Program-made: the position numbers and the translations under genes
Assembly: GCA_030431825.1 (NCBI GenBank)
Contig: JAUIIJ010000031.1
Location: forward strand, 1-60,937
DNA from: Alphaproteobacteria bacterium
GTDB taxonomy: Bacteria > Pseudomonadota > Alphaproteobacteria > Rhodobacterales > Rhodobacteraceae
Direction: 5' to 3'
DNA: 60,937 nt
Part shown: positions 27,890-37,047 of the stretch, one piece after another
Layout: the number at the start of each line of letters is the position of its first letter
Position numbering within the stretch: position 1 is the first letter of the stretch
The notes under the pieces: model-generated
The model's database searches: none
Told to the model about the DNA's origin: nothing
What the model saw: only the letters and a program-made list of their open reading frames with translations

Positions 27890-28879
27890 ATGTTGATGTT
27901 GGCTGGGTTGCTGGGGTTGCTTGCGGTCGGCGGCGCGGCGATGGTCGTTGATCTGTCTGCTGAACCCGATGACGATTCCGCGGATGACGTGGGGCCGGAA
28001 ACCGAAGATGTCGCAACCGGTGAATCCACCGCTGAAATCGTGCCGATCGACCAGATCCTGTCGGGCGGCTCGGCGGCTGAACAGATCGCCGGCGACACCG
28101 GGAACGATCAGATCAACGGATATGGCGGGGCCGATTCGATCCATGGCGGGGCCGGAGATGACGACCTGCACGGTGCCGAGGGTGACGACGCCCTCTTTGG
28201 CGGTGACGGCAACGACACCCTGCATGGCGAGGACGGTCAGGATATGCTCAGCGGTGACATGGGTGCGGACATGCTCTTTGGCCATGGCGGTGATGACCTG
28301 ATGCTGGGCGGCGAAGGTGCGGATGTCCTGCAGGGTGGTGACGGCAACGACATCCTGCAGGGCAACGGGGACGACGATGCGTTGCATGGCGGCATGGGCG
28401 ATGACGTGTTGGTCGGCGGCGACGGGCAGGATACCCTGCTCGGCGGTTTTGGCGATGACCTTCTCATCGGGGCCGATGGGAAAGACGTCGCGGATGACGA
28501 AACCACCGATTACCTCAATGGCGGCGATGGCGACGACACGCTGATCGGATCTGACGGCGATGTGTTGTCCGGAGGGGAAGGCGCGGATCGCTTCGTCCTA
28601 GACGCGCATGACTCCACCGGGGACGGGCAGGAGTCCGAGGCAATCCGCGTGATGGATTATGAGGCCGACGACGACCAGATAATGGTGATGTCCGATCTCG
28701 AACAGAACCCCGAGCCGCGAATCGAGGTGGTCGCCGATGAAGAGACCGAGGGGCTCAGCCATATCTGGGTCGACGGCACCGAAGTTGCCAGCGTGATGGG
28801 CGGCACCACGCTGAGCGCCGATGACATTGTCATCGTGGATCGCGCAACGGGAGGCGCCCTGGGTCTGGGCAACGGCTGA
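27890..28879 (+). CDS. RTX calcium-binding repeat protein with hydrophobic N-terminus
   Basis: This 329-residue, very acidic protein has about 150 residues (about 75-225) of tandem nine-residue RTX repeats of the form GGxGxDxLx, such as GGDGNDTLHG and GGEGADVLQG, which bind calcium as a parallel beta-roll. The first 20 residues (MLMLAGLLGLLAVGGAAMVV) are hydrophobic, a possible signal peptide or membrane anchor. This is unusual because type I-secreted RTX proteins carry only a C-terminal signal. After the repeats comes a conserved type of C-terminal domain (DRFVLDAHDST, then IRVMDYEADDDQIMVM). No enzyme domain is present. A surface or periplasmic calcium-binding role is inferred. Confidence 0.88.
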   Translation: MLMLAGLLGLLAVGGAAMVVDLSAEPDDDSADDVGPETEDVATGESTAEIVPIDQILSGGSAAEQIAGDTGNDQINGYGGADSIHGGAGDDDLHGAEGDDALFGGDGNDTLHGEDGQDMLSGDMGADMLFGHGGDDLMLGGEGADVLQGGDGNDILQGNGDDDALHGGMGDDVLVGGDGQDTLLGGFGDDLLIGADGKDVADDETTDYLNGGDGDDTLIGSDGDVLSGGEGADRFVLDAHDSTGDGQESEAIRVMDYEADDDQIMVMSDLEQNPEPRIEVVADEETEGLSHIWVDGTEVASVMGGTTLSADDIVIVDRATGGALGLGNG

Positions 28880-28903
28880 CCACGGATCGCATCGCAAAAC
28901 CCT

Positions 28904-28931
28904 TTGCCTTTGGTTGAAAACGCGTCTATAC
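28904..28931 (+). promoter_or_regulatory. Possible rpsO promoter
   Basis: TTGCCT (28904-28909), a 16-base spacer and CTATAC (28926-28931) are a plausible promoter for rpsO, giving a leader of about 110 bases. The leader could carry the S15 autoregulatory site, but no structure could be assigned with confidence. Confidence 0.35.
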
Positions 28932-29047
28932 GCCCCCATCCCTGACGACTCGCGTCCATCGTGACGGGCAGGGACAACTCTCCATGGGCCTGTGCTGGAC
29001 GACATCCCGGCCTGCGCCATTCATTCCAACCTGCAAAGGAGACCCCG

Positions 29048-29317
29048 ATGTCGATTACGCTGGAAGAAAAATCGCGGATCATGAAGGAATTCGCAACCAA
29101 GGAAGGCGATACCGGTTCGCCGGAAGTCCAGGTTGCCGTTCTAAGCTCGCGCATCGCGACCCTGACTGAACACTTCAAGACCCACAAGAAAGACAACCAC
29201 GGCCGTCGCGGCCTGCTCAAGATGGTTGCTCAGCGCCGCAAGCTGCTCGACTACGTCAAGCGCAAGGACGAGGCCCGCTATCAGGACCTGATCAAACGTC
29301 TGGGCCTGCGCCGCTAA
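29048..29317 (+). CDS. rpsO: 30S ribosomal protein S15
   Basis: This 89-residue protein binds the central domain of 16S rRNA and is a primary assembly protein. The whole sequence matches S15: [17 protein letters not shown], then [16 protein letters not shown] and [12 protein letters not shown]. The ATG at 29048 follows AAGGAGA, which decides the start. It is followed by a strong terminator rather than by pnp, which usually comes next in proteobacteria. Confidence 0.98.
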   Translation: MSITLEEKSRIMKEFATKEGDTGSPEVQVAVLSSRIATLTEHFKTHKKDNHGRRGLLKMVAQRRKLLDYVKRKDEARYQDLIKRLGLRR

Positions 29318-29382
29318 CCTCTGACGTCCCGTCCGTGCGCCCGTTTCAGGGCATGCAGGCACGGGAGACCCTGAATAAAGAC

Positions 29383-29412
29383 AAACACCCGCCAGATACC
29401 TGGCGGGTGTTT
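29383..29412 (+). terminator. Intrinsic terminator of rpsO
   Basis: A perfect 13-base stem (29383-29395 paired with 29400-29412) with loop ATAC and a T-rich 3' arm (GTGTTTTG). A is rich on the 5' arm, so it could also stop transcription coming from the other strand. Confidence 0.88.
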
Positions 29413-29489
29413 TGCATTCAAGCTTCATGGTGTTTTCATCCCGGTCAAGCTCAGCCGCTGCGCTCGGGAGCGACGACCGGCGACGTCAC

Positions 29490-29525
29490 AAGGGAAAGGG
29501 CCCCGGTGCAATGCGCCGCGGCCCT
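29490..29525 (-). terminator. Probable terminator of glnK-amtB
   Basis: Read on the minus strand after the amtB stop, AGGGCC (520-525 arm) pairs with GGCCCT (497-502 arm) and is followed by TTTCCCTT. The stem is GC-rich with an internal loop. Confidence 0.45.
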
Positions 29526-29545
29526 CTTCGACAGGGGGTATAACT

Positions 29546-30871
29546 TCAGCCCTTGGAGAATTCCGGATACGCTTCCATGCCCAGTTCCGCCATGTCGAGG
29601 CCGTTGATCTCTTCCTCTTCTCCGACACGGATACCCAGGGCCGCCCTGAGGAACAGCCAGGCCAGCGTCGAGGTCACCACCACGAACACACCGACGACGA
29701 GGATCGCGTAGATCTGTGTGATCAGCGACGCATCGGGGTTGGTGAAGACAACCGCGATTGTCCCCCAGATACCTGCGAAAAGGTGGACCGGAATGGCACC
29801 GACCACATCGTCGATCCGGAGCCTGTCAAGGAATGGCACCGCAAAGACCACGATCACCCCGCCGACAGCGCCGATAAGTGTCGACGAAAACAGCGTCGGT
29901 GTCAGCGGTTCGGCGGTGATCGAAACCAGACCGGCGAGGGCACCGTTCAGGATCATCGTGAGGTCCGGCTTCCTGTAGAGCAGTTGGGTCAGGATCAGCG
30001 CAGCCACCGCACCCGCCGCCGCGGCAGCATTGGTATTGACCAGAATGCGGCTGATGTCGGCGACATTGCCCGCCGTGTCCATATAGAGCTGTGAACCACC
30101 GTTGAACCCGAACCAGCCCATCCACAGGATAAACGTGCCCAGGGTCGCCAGCGCCAGATTGGAGCCGGGAATCGGGATCACGCGGCCGTCCTTGCCGTAT
30201 TTGCCGATGCGCGGACCGAGTATCAGAGCGCCGGTCAGCGCCGCCCAGCCGCCAACCGAATGAACCACTGTCGATCCGGCGAAATCGAGGAACCCGGCGT
30301 TGTCGAGGAAACCGCCACCCCATTTCCAGCTGGCCTGGATCGGGTAGATCAACGCCGTCAGGATCACCACGAAGATCAGGAACGGCCACAGCTTGATGCG
30401 CTCCGCCAGCGCGCCCGAGACGATCGACGCGGTCGCCGCACAGAACATCAACTGGAAGAAAAAGTCCGAGCCAACCGACGCATAGGTGAGATCCGGCTCC
30501 GCCCCGCTCAACCCGACCGGTTCAAGGCTGGCCATCGCAAACGCGCCAAGCATCCCCGGAATGGCCCACCCATCGCCCGGATACATCAGGTTGTAGCCGA
30601 TCACGAAATAGAAGACCGCCGCCAGCGAAAAAAGCGCCATATTCTTGGTCAACTGCATGGTGACGTTCTTGGATCGCACCAGCCCGGCTTCGAGCATCGC
30701 GAATCCCGCCGCCATCCAGAACACCAGCACACCCATCACGATGAACATGAACGTGGTCAGGATAAAGCCCAGTTCGGCATTCGTCGGCGTTACATCCGCC
30801 TCTTGCGCCAGCCCCAGCGACGGCACCGCGACAAGCGCGGCTGCTGTGGCAATCGTTTTGGTCGATGTCAT
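29546..30871 (-). CDS. amtB: Ammonium transporter
   Basis: This 441-residue Amt channel has a signal peptide (MTSTKTIATAAALVAVPSLGLAQ) and about 11 membrane helices. The pore histidines lie in STVVHSVGGWAAL and PVHLFAGIWGT. Other Amt landmarks are FFQLMFCAATASIVSGALAE and WMGWFGFNGGS. The start at 30871 gives the mature family N-terminus (TPTNAELGF). It is 28 bases downstream of glnK, the classical operon in which the P-II protein blocks the channel when nitrogen is ample. Confidence 0.96.
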   Translation of the reverse strand: MTSTKTIATAAALVAVPSLGLAQEADVTPTNAELGFILTTFMFIVMGVLVFWMAAGFAMLEAGLVRSKNVTMQLTKNMALFSLAAVFYFVIGYNLMYPGDGWAIPGMLGAFAMASLEPVGLSGAEPDLTYASVGSDFFFQLMFCAATASIVSGALAERIKLWPFLIFVVILTALIYPIQASWKWGGGFLDNAGFLDFAGSTVVHSVGGWAALTGALILGPRIGKYGKDGRVIPIPGSNLALATLGTFILWMGWFGFNGGSQLYMDTAGNVADISRILVNTNAAAAAGAVAALILTQLLYRKPDLTMILNGALAGLVSITAEPLTPTLFSSTLIGAVGGVIVVFAVPFLDRLRIDDVVGAIPVHLFAGIWGTIAVVFTNPDASLITQIYAILVVGVFVVVTSTLAWLFLRAALGIRVGEEEEINGLDMAELGMEAYPEFSKG

Positions 30872-30899
30872 TGTGTCAATTCCCCTTTTCCGCCGCGTT

Positions 30900-31238
30900 T
30901 CACAGCGCGTCTTCGTCGATTTCGCCGGTGCGCACGCGCATGGCCTGCTCCACATCGAGAACAAATATCTTGCCGTCCCCGATCTTGCCGGTCTTGGCGG
31001 TTCTGGTGATGGTTTCGACCACCTGCTCCGCCATTGTCGCACTGACAACGAGTTCAAGTTTGATCTTGGGCACGAAATTCACCGCGTATTCCGCGCCGCG
31101 ATAGATTTCGGTATGACCGGATTGCGATCCGAACCCCTTGATTTCAGTCACCATCATGCCGCGCACGCCGGATTCGGTCAGCGCCTCGCGGACCTCCTCC
31201 AGCTTGAACGGCTTGATTGTCGCTATGATGAGTTTCAC
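30900..31238 (-). CDS. glnK: Nitrogen regulatory P-II protein
   Basis: This 112-residue P-II protein starts at GTG (31238), giving KLIIATIKPFKLEEVREAL, the exact family start. An AAAGGGA lies upstream. Conserved parts are the T-loop with the uridylylated tyrosine in GAEYAVNFVPK, and the ATP-binding TGKIGDGKIFV. The protein senses ATP/ADP and 2-oxoglutarate and is regulated by uridylylation. Pairing with amtB favours GlnK over GlnB. It is probably under NtrC control. Confidence 0.95.
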   Translation of the reverse strand: MKLIIATIKPFKLEEVREALTESGVRGMMVTEIKGFGSQSGHTEIYRGAEYAVNFVPKIKLELVVSATMAEQVVETITRTAKTGKIGDGKIFVLDVEQAMRVRTGEIDEDAL

Positions 31239-31492
31239 CTCGATCCCTTTCCTTTGCAGGCTCCCTGCGTGCAGACACCCGGAGCAAAACGCCGCGATGC
31301 AGCGTTGCAAATGGCTCGGGCGCGAGAACCGGGCACCAAACGCGGAAAGATGCACAATTTTTGCACTAAATTTGGCGGTTGACTGTTTTTTGATCGTTTG
31401 GGAAATGGCATGTGCCGATCAATCGGAGGCTCAACAAACCGTCTCAGGCGATGTAGTGTCACCCCAAACACAAAGGCCGAGCAGGGCTGAGC
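31239..31492. other. Intergenic region between glnK and the PBP gene
   Basis: This 254-base divergent region should hold promoters for glnK (minus) and the penicillin-binding protein (plus). The middle part around 31351-31400 is AT-rich. Only the NtrC-like half-sites could be assigned. No open frame here looks coding. Confidence 0.5.
31332..31367 (-). promoter_or_regulatory. Possible NtrC-binding region upstream of glnK
   Basis: TGCACAATTTTTGCACT (31351-31367) shares TGCACxATTTT with the left part of the NtrC consensus, and GGCACCA (31332-31338) is a second half-site-like element. The match is partial, and no sigma54 -24/-12 element was found close by. Confidence 0.3.
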
Positions 31493-33727
31493 ATGACAAA
31501 CAAGACACCACGCAAGCCGCCTTTGGTAGCCGACAAGCGGTATTCATCCGGGCAACGGAAAACCCGCACGACAACTGCGACCAAGACGCGGAAGACACCA
31601 CAAAAGGCCAAACCGGCCCCGCGCAAGCGTCAGACGACCCGCCGCAAATCCAGTGGAGGTGGCGGTTTGTTCGGCTTTTTCCGACGGCTGATCGGATGGC
31701 TGCTGCGGCTGGTCTGGAGCGTGACGTGGCGCGTCGGGTCGGTCGTATGCCTCGTCATCGCGCTGTGGGTCGGCTATATCTACACGACCTTGCCAGACGT
31801 GACCGAACTGCTCGACGGGCGTGCGCGCGGGTCGGTGACCATGCTCGATCGCAACGGTGATGTGTTTGCCTGGCGCGGCGATCAATTCGGCGGAGTCATC
31901 ACGACCGAGACCGTCTCTCCCAACATCCGCAACGCCATCGTGGCGACCGAGGACAAGCGGTTCTACCGGCATTTCGGCGTCAGCCCGCGCGGCATTGCAA
32001 GCGCCGTCCGGATTAACCTGAGCGAGGGGCGCGGCCCCTTGTCCGGTCACGGCGGTTCGACGATCACGCAGCAGACCGCCAAACTGCTGTGCCTTGGCGA
32101 TCCCTATGATCCCGCATCCGGCATGAGCGAAGCCGAATACGAGGCCGATTGTCGCCGCGGCACGCTGCAGCGCAAGATCAAGGAAGCTGTTTTCGCCCTC
32201 GCAATGGAGGTCAAGTATTCCAAGGATGAAATCCTGACCATCTACATGAACCGGGCCTTTCTGGGCGCGGGAGCACGTGGTTTCGAGGCGGCGAGCCAGC
32301 GGTATTTCGGAAAATCCGCGTCCAACGTCACGCCCGCAGAGGCGGCAATGCTGGCCGGATTGCTGGTGGCCCCGACCCGGTATGCCCCCACCAACAGCCT
32401 GACCCGCTCGCAGAACCGCGCGACGGTCATCGTGGGGCTGATGGAGGATCAGGGATATCTCACTGCGGCAGAGGCCGAGCAGGCGCGCGACCATCCGGCA
32501 CAGCTTTCGGAAGCGGCCGCCGAACGGGCCGGCGGGTATTTCGCCGACTGGGTCATGGCCGCCGGTCCCGAGTACTTTACCCGCAACACCACCGAAGACG
32601 TGATCATCCGCACGACGCTCGACCGACGGCTTCAGGCCGCGGCGGAAGAAGCCATGCAATACGTGTTCGAAAACAAGGTGCGCTCAGGCTCCAAGGCACA
32701 GGCGGCGATCGTGGTCATGTCGGCGGACGGCGCGGTGCGCGCGATTGTCGGCGGGCGCGAAGCCAAGGTCGCCGGCGCGTTCAACCGCGCGGTTCAGGCC
32801 AAGCGCCAGACCGGATCGGCGTTCAAGCCATTCGTCTACGGGGCCGCGCTGGATCTCGGCTATTCGCCGCTGGACACGGTGATCGACGAACCGTTCTGCA
32901 TGGACATTCCGGGATCCGGACAGTGGTGTCCCCAGAACTATACCAAGAACTACAAGGGACGGGTGACGCTCGTGGACGCCCTGAAAGACTCGCTCAACAT
33001 TCCGGCGGTCAAGGTGTCCGAGCGCGTCGGGCGTGAACTGGTGCGGCAGGTTGCCAGCCAATTCGGCCTCGAGAGCGATCTGGCGGCGGGGCCGGCCCTT
33101 GCGCTTGGCGCGTCCGAGAGCACGTTGATTGAAATGACCGGCGCTTATGCAGGCATCCTGAATGGCGGCTCAGCCGTGACGCCCTATGGGCTGACCGAAC
33201 TGAAGCTGCTCGGCGAACGCGACGCGCTCATGGGAACCGAGGGCGGGATCGGCGAGCGCGTCATCCAGACCAAGGCCGCCGAAGAACTGATCTGGATGAT
33301 GGAAAAGGTCGTTTCCGAAGGCTCGGGACGGCGCGCGAAATTGCCGAACTGGGAGGCTGCCGGAAAAACCGGAACCACTCAGGCCGCGCGCGATGCCTGG
33401 TTCATCGGATTTACGTCGCAATATGTTGCGGGCGTCTGGATGGGCTATGACGACAATACGCCGCTGAGCGGTGTGACCGGCGGCGGGCTTCCTGCCGAAA
33501 TCTGGCACGAAACCATGATCCGGGTGCATCAGGGGCTGGCGCCGACGCCGCTACCGATGCGCGCCCCGGCAGGTCCGGTCGAAAACCGCGACGGCGGCAT
33601 TCCCCGCCAGGGCGGCTCGGGTGGAACCGGCTTTGGCGGGGTCGTGGACAAGGTATTGCGCGACATTTTCGGTGGCGGCGGTGGCCGTGGCGGCAATCAA
33701 AGCCCGCAGAACTTCAATGACCGGTAG
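31493..33727 (+). CDS. Class A penicillin-binding protein (transglycosylase/transpeptidase, PBP1A family)
   Basis: This 744-residue bifunctional peptidoglycan synthase has a basic cytoplasmic N-terminus rich in Lys/Arg/Thr (residues 1-60) and one transmembrane helix (about 75-100). Next comes a GT51 transglycosylase domain with Glu153 in ATEDKRFYRHFGV and HGGSTITQQTAKLL. The transpeptidase domain has Ser442 in TGSAFKPF (SxxK), SLN in KDSLNIPAV and K625-T-G in GKTGTTQ. The C-terminal tail is Gly-rich (GGSGGTGFGG, GGGGGRGG). A short PBP1A-type protein without an extra OB domain is likely. Its stop codon lies within a hairpin shared with the converging mlaC. Confidence 0.95.
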   Translation: MTNKTPRKPPLVADKRYSSGQRKTRTTTATKTRKTPQKAKPAPRKRQTTRRKSSGGGGLFGFFRRLIGWLLRLVWSVTWRVGSVVCLVIALWVGYIYTTLPDVTELLDGRARGSVTMLDRNGDVFAWRGDQFGGVITTETVSPNIRNAIVATEDKRFYRHFGVSPRGIASAVRINLSEGRGPLSGHGGSTITQQTAKLLCLGDPYDPASGMSEAEYEADCRRGTLQRKIKEAVFALAMEVKYSKDEILTIYMNRAFLGAGARGFEAASQRYFGKSASNVTPAEAAMLAGLLVAPTRYAPTNSLTRSQNRATVIVGLMEDQGYLTAAEAEQARDHPAQLSEAAAERAGGYFADWVMAAGPEYFTRNTTEDVIIRTTLDRRLQAAAEEAMQYVFENKVRSGSKAQAAIVVMSADGAVRAIVGGREAKVAGAFNRAVQAKRQTGSAFKPFVYGAALDLGYSPLDTVIDEPFCMDIPGSGQWCPQNYTKNYKGRVTLVDALKDSLNIPAVKVSERVGRELVRQVASQFGLESDLAAGPALALGASESTLIEMTGAYAGILNGGSAVTPYGLTELKLLGERDALMGTEGGIGERVIQTKAAEELIWMMEKVVSEGSGRRAKLPNWEAAGKTGTTQAARDAWFIGFTSQYVAGVWMGYDDNTPLSGVTGGGLPAEIWHETMIRVHQGLAPTPLPMRAPAGPVENRDGGIPRQGGSGGTGFGGVVDKVLRDIFGGGGGRGGNQSPQNFNDR

Positions 33728-33741
33728 GCGCGAAGGCGCCT
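33726..33741. terminator. Bidirectional hairpin between converging PBP gene and mlaC
   Basis: AGGCGC - GAAG - GCGCCT is a perfect six-base stem with a tetraloop overlapping both stop codons. With flanking GGT/ATCC partial pairing it can extend. There is no clear T-run. Confidence 0.4.
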
Positions 33742-34360
33742 ATCCGAGCTTGGAAAGGTCTGCTGTCAACTGATCGATGTTGCCCTTGCGCCGATCGAGC
33801 ATCGCACCGATCTCGGTCCGCTCGGTCAGCAACAGGTTCACACCTTCGATGAACATGTTGAAGAACTTGTCGCGACCGGATTTGTCGGAGACGAGGAACG
33901 TTACCTCGAACGGTGCTTCACCGCGCAACTTGGCAATGCTGCGAATCTCGTAACCGCTCTTGATCCTGCGGGTCGACGTGACCTCGACCGTGCCACCGAT
34001 GAACTCGCGAAAGCGTCGGCCGTATTTGCGCGCGATATATCCCTGAAACGCCTGGGTGAACGCGTTCAACTGGGCCTGGCTCGCGCTGCGCGCATCATTG
34101 CCAAGCGCATAGCGCGCCATGATCGACACATCGGCGAACTGGACGAAAATGCGCTCGAAATCGCGAATCATCGCACTTTCGGATTTGCCCGAAGCGATGA
34201 CGCGATTGATTTCGCCAACAAGCTGATCGACCAGTTTCTTCGCTCCGGCCTCGGTCAGCGCAAGCGCCGGCATCGGCAATGCGGCAACGCCGGCGAAGGC
34301 AAGAGCCGATCCCAGAAAACTGCGGCGCATCAGAGGTTTATTCGGCATAGGGGTCTGCAT
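33740..34360 (-). CDS. MlaC-family phospholipid-binding periplasmic protein
   Basis: This protein, up to 206 residues long, is of the Ttg2D/MlaC family (toluene-tolerance auxiliary protein). It has the conserved core ASQAQLNAFTQAFQGYIARKYGRRF. The N-terminus carries MRRSFLGSALAFAGVAALP, a twin-arginine-like signal, so export may be by Tat. The frame opens at 34360, but MPNKP (34348) or MRRSF (34330) are alternative starts. It overlaps or abuts the mlaA stop. MlaC shuttles phospholipids between MlaA in the outer membrane and the MlaFEDB importer, which is not in the window. Confidence 0.85.
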   Translation of the reverse strand: MQTPMPNKPLMRRSFLGSALAFAGVAALPMPALALTEAGAKKLVDQLVGEINRVIASGKSESAMIRDFERIFVQFADVSIMARYALGNDARSASQAQLNAFTQAFQGYIARKYGRRFREFIGGTVEVTSTRRIKSGYEIRSIAKLRGEAPFEVTFLVSDKSGRDKFFNMFIEGVNLLLTERTEIGAMLDRRKGNIDQLTADLSKLG

Positions 34361-35132
34361 AGGAATCCTCGTATGGGTCGGTGTCGGATGTTGCGTAGGG
34401 ATCTACATAGGTATCCCCACTGTTGCCTTCCAGTTCAAAGCGGCGATTCTGCAGGTAGATCACGCGCGCCACGGCATAGCTGTCTTCGCTTTCATACAGG
34501 ATCGAGTCGACAGTATCCGAATATCTGCCCCGCGCGCTCAGCCGCTCAACGGCATTGGCATAGAAACCAACATTTTCGATCGGCCGGGTGGGCGCAAACG
34601 TCAGGGGGTTGGTGAAGAAGTCCACCAGCACACCGACCGAATCGCGCTGCGTGGACGGGCCGAAGAACGGCAGTTCGATATAGGCGCCCTCTCCGACCCC
34701 CCAGGACGCGAGGGTCGCGCCGAAATCGGTCTCGGTTTCCGGAATGCCGAACTCGGATGCGGGATCCGCCAGACCGGCGAATCCGATGGTCGAATTCATC
34801 AGGAACCTGACGATGGAAACCCCCGCCTGCTTCAGATTTCCCTGAAGCAAATAGTTCGCGGCATCGCCCGGCTCGGACAGGTTTCTGGCGAAACTGTTGA
34901 AGCTGTCTTCGATCGGATCCGGAATGATATTCGTGTAACCCTTTGCAGCAGGACGAAAAAGCAGCTTGTCCACTCCGAGGTTGAAACGGTGGACCTGGCG
35001 ATTGTTCTTCTCGTAGGGATCAAAAGGCACGGCGCTGTCGCGTTCGTCGGGATTGCGAACCGTGCAGGCCGACATCAGGGACAGGCAGAGACCGGCAATC
35101 ATCAGGGTCTTTGCGCGCGGGGGCAGGTTCAT
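34338..35132 (-). CDS. mlaA: MlaA/VacJ outer-membrane lipoprotein
   Basis: This 264-residue lipoprotein has a signal peptide ending in the lipobox LMSAC (start chosen at 35132, MNLPPRAKTLMIAG). The VacJ-family core follows: PFDPYEKNNRQVHRFNLGVDK, then YTNIIPDPIEDSFNSFARNL and TIGFAGLADPASEFGI. MlaA removes misplaced phospholipid from the outer leaflet of the outer membrane. The C-terminal tail contains three DPY units (VDPYATSDTDPYEDSYADPY). It is the first gene of the mlaA-mlaC pair, and its stop overlaps the mlaC frame. Confidence 0.93.
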   Translation of the reverse strand: MNLPPRAKTLMIAGLCLSLMSACTVRNPDERDSAVPFDPYEKNNRQVHRFNLGVDKLLFRPAAKGYTNIIPDPIEDSFNSFARNLSEPGDAANYLLQGNLKQAGVSIVRFLMNSTIGFAGLADPASEFGIPETETDFGATLASWGVGEGAYIELPFFGPSTQRDSVGVLVDFFTNPLTFAPTRPIENVGFYANAVERLSARGRYSDTVDSILYESEDSYAVARVIYLQNRRFELEGNSGDTYVDPYATSDTDPYEDSYADPYAE

Positions 35133-35322
35133 GAAAATCGTGTCCGTTTTCGGTGTGAGGTAATCAAGTGGCAACTCACTAATGCAAACAGGGTAGGTTC
35201 ACACTCGCTCCAACTTCACTTAATGAAATTGTGGCAGTTTGGAAACAGGCCATGTAAGCGCTCCGCATGAAGATGCCGCTTGCGGACCCAAAAAGAGATT
35301 AACAGGACAGGGCAGATTTCAG

Positions 35323-37047
35323 ATGATGACGAAGCCGGGGCGCGACGAACTCCGAGAGGCACTCCGTCAGGGGCGCACGCTCTTCTGGGTTGTCGGCATA
35401 TTCAGCTTTTTCGCGAACCTGCTGATGCTCACCGGACCGCTTTACATGCTGCAAGTCTATGACCGGGTATTGGGCAGCCGGTCGGAGGAAACGCTTGTGG
35501 CGCTGACGCTGCTGGTCGCGTTTCTCTACGGTGTCATGGGCGTACTCGATTACAGCAGAGGCCGCATCATGGCGCGGGTCGGGGCACGGTTTCAGTCGGC
35601 GCTCGATCAACGTGTCTTTGACGCGATGGTGCGCCGTTCCGCAGTCGCGCACGACCCCGCCGCGCAGACGGGTCTCGCCGACCTGGAAGCGGTGCAGCGG
35701 CTGATTTCCTCGCCGGTCCTCATGGCCGCATTCGACCTGCCGTGGACGCCGGTTTTCCTCGCCGGGATCATCCTTTTCCATCCCTGGCTCGGGATACTGG
35801 CCCTTTCCGGCGGCGCGGTACTGATCGTGATCACCCTGCTGAACCAGCTGTTTTCACGCGGTCCGCAGATGCAGGCCAATTCCGCGACCCACCGCGCGTC
35901 GATGCTGTCTGAAGAAATCCGCAACGAAGCCGAGATGATCCAGAGCATGGGGATGCGGGGCGCGGCTTTCGAACGGTGGAAATCGGCCCGCGACGCGTCG
36001 CTCGAGGAAAGCATCGGAGCCAACGATGTCGGCGGCACATTCACGTCGATGACCAAGACGCTGCGGCTGTTCCTGCAATCGGCGATGCTGGGTCTTGGCG
36101 CCTATCTGGTGTTGCAGAACGAGGTAACGGCGGGCGCAATGATCGCGTCTTCGATCCTGCTGGGCCGGGCTCTGGCTCCGATCGAGCTGGCCATCGGTCA
36201 ATGGCCGCTGGTGCAGCGTGCGACGAAGGGCTGGAACACCCTTGCCGACCTGCTCGAGAAAGTTCCGCCGGAAACGCAGCGCACCGAATTGCCGGTACCC
36301 AAGGCCCGGCTGGATGTGCAGGCGCTTACAATCGTGCCACCGGGCGAAACCCGCGCCTCGCTCAAGACCGTGAGCTTTCGCGTCGAACCCGGTCAGGCCG
36401 TGGGCGTGATCGGCTCGTCCGGGGCGGGCAAATCGACGCTGGCGCGCGCCCTTACCGGCGTCTGGAGACCCGCCGGCGGTTCCATTCGCCTGGACGGGGC
36501 ATCGCTCGACCAATATGCGCCCGACGATCTGGGGCGTTATATCGGCTACCTGCCCCAGAGGGTGCAGTTGTTCGACGGAACGATCGCGGCGAACATCGCG
36601 CGCCTCAGTGGCCAGCCCGACAGCAAGGCGGTTGTCGCAGCCGCCAAGAAGGCCGATGCCCATGACATGATCGTCAAGCTGCCCGATGGCTACGACACCC
36701 GCGTGTCGGCAGGCGGCGGGCGGCTGTCCGGTGGACAGATGCAACGGATCGCTCTGGCGCGCGCGCTTTATGGAGAGCCGGTCATCATCATCCTGGACGA
36801 GCCGAACTCGAACCTCGACAACGAAGGCTCGATGGCGCTGAACAAGGCGATCCGCGACCACAAGGCAGCGGGTGGGTCGGTTCTGATCATGGCGCACCGG
36901 CCCGCGGCAATTCAGGAATGTGACACCCTTCTGGTGATGGATAACGGCACCCGCGCCGCCTTTGGCCCCAAGGACAAGGTGCTGAAAGAGATGGTTGCCA
37001 ATCACGAACAATTGAAGAAATCTTCCTCGATGGGAGGGGTCCAATGA
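35323..37047 (+). CDS. Type I secretion system permease/ATPase (PrtD family)
   Basis: This 574-residue ABC exporter half-transporter has an N-terminal region of about six membrane helices ([21 protein letters not shown]) and a C-terminal ATPase with Walker [15 protein letters not shown], signature [16 protein letters not shown] and Walker [13 protein letters not shown]. The start chosen is ATG 35323 ([14 protein letters not shown]). The earlier frame adds 28 unlikely residues. It overlaps the adaptor gene by four bases (ATGA). The PrtD-type ABC exporters move RTX proteins and other C-terminal-signal substrates. None is adjacent, and no TolC gene is nearby. Confidence 0.93.
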   Translation: MMTKPGRDELREALRQGRTLFWVVGIFSFFANLLMLTGPLYMLQVYDRVLGSRSEETLVALTLLVAFLYGVMGVLDYSRGRIMARVGARFQSALDQRVFDAMVRRSAVAHDPAAQTGLADLEAVQRLISSPVLMAAFDLPWTPVFLAGIILFHPWLGILALSGGAVLIVITLLNQLFSRGPQMQANSATHRASMLSEEIRNEAEMIQSMGMRGAAFERWKSARDASLEESIGANDVGGTFTSMTKTLRLFLQSAMLGLGAYLVLQNEVTAGAMIASSILLGRALAPIELAIGQWPLVQRATKGWNTLADLLEKVPPETQRTELPVPKARLDVQALTIVPPGETRASLKTVSFRVEPGQAVGVIGSSGAGKSTLARALTGVWRPAGGSIRLDGASLDQYAPDDLGRYIGYLPQRVQLFDGTIAANIARLSGQPDSKAVVAAAKKADAHDMIVKLPDGYDTRVSAGGGRLSGGQMQRIALARALYGEPVIIILDEPNSNLDNEGSMALNKAIRDHKAAGGSVLIMAHRPAAIQECDTLLVMDNGTRAAFGPKDKVLKEMVANHEQLKKSSSMGGVQ

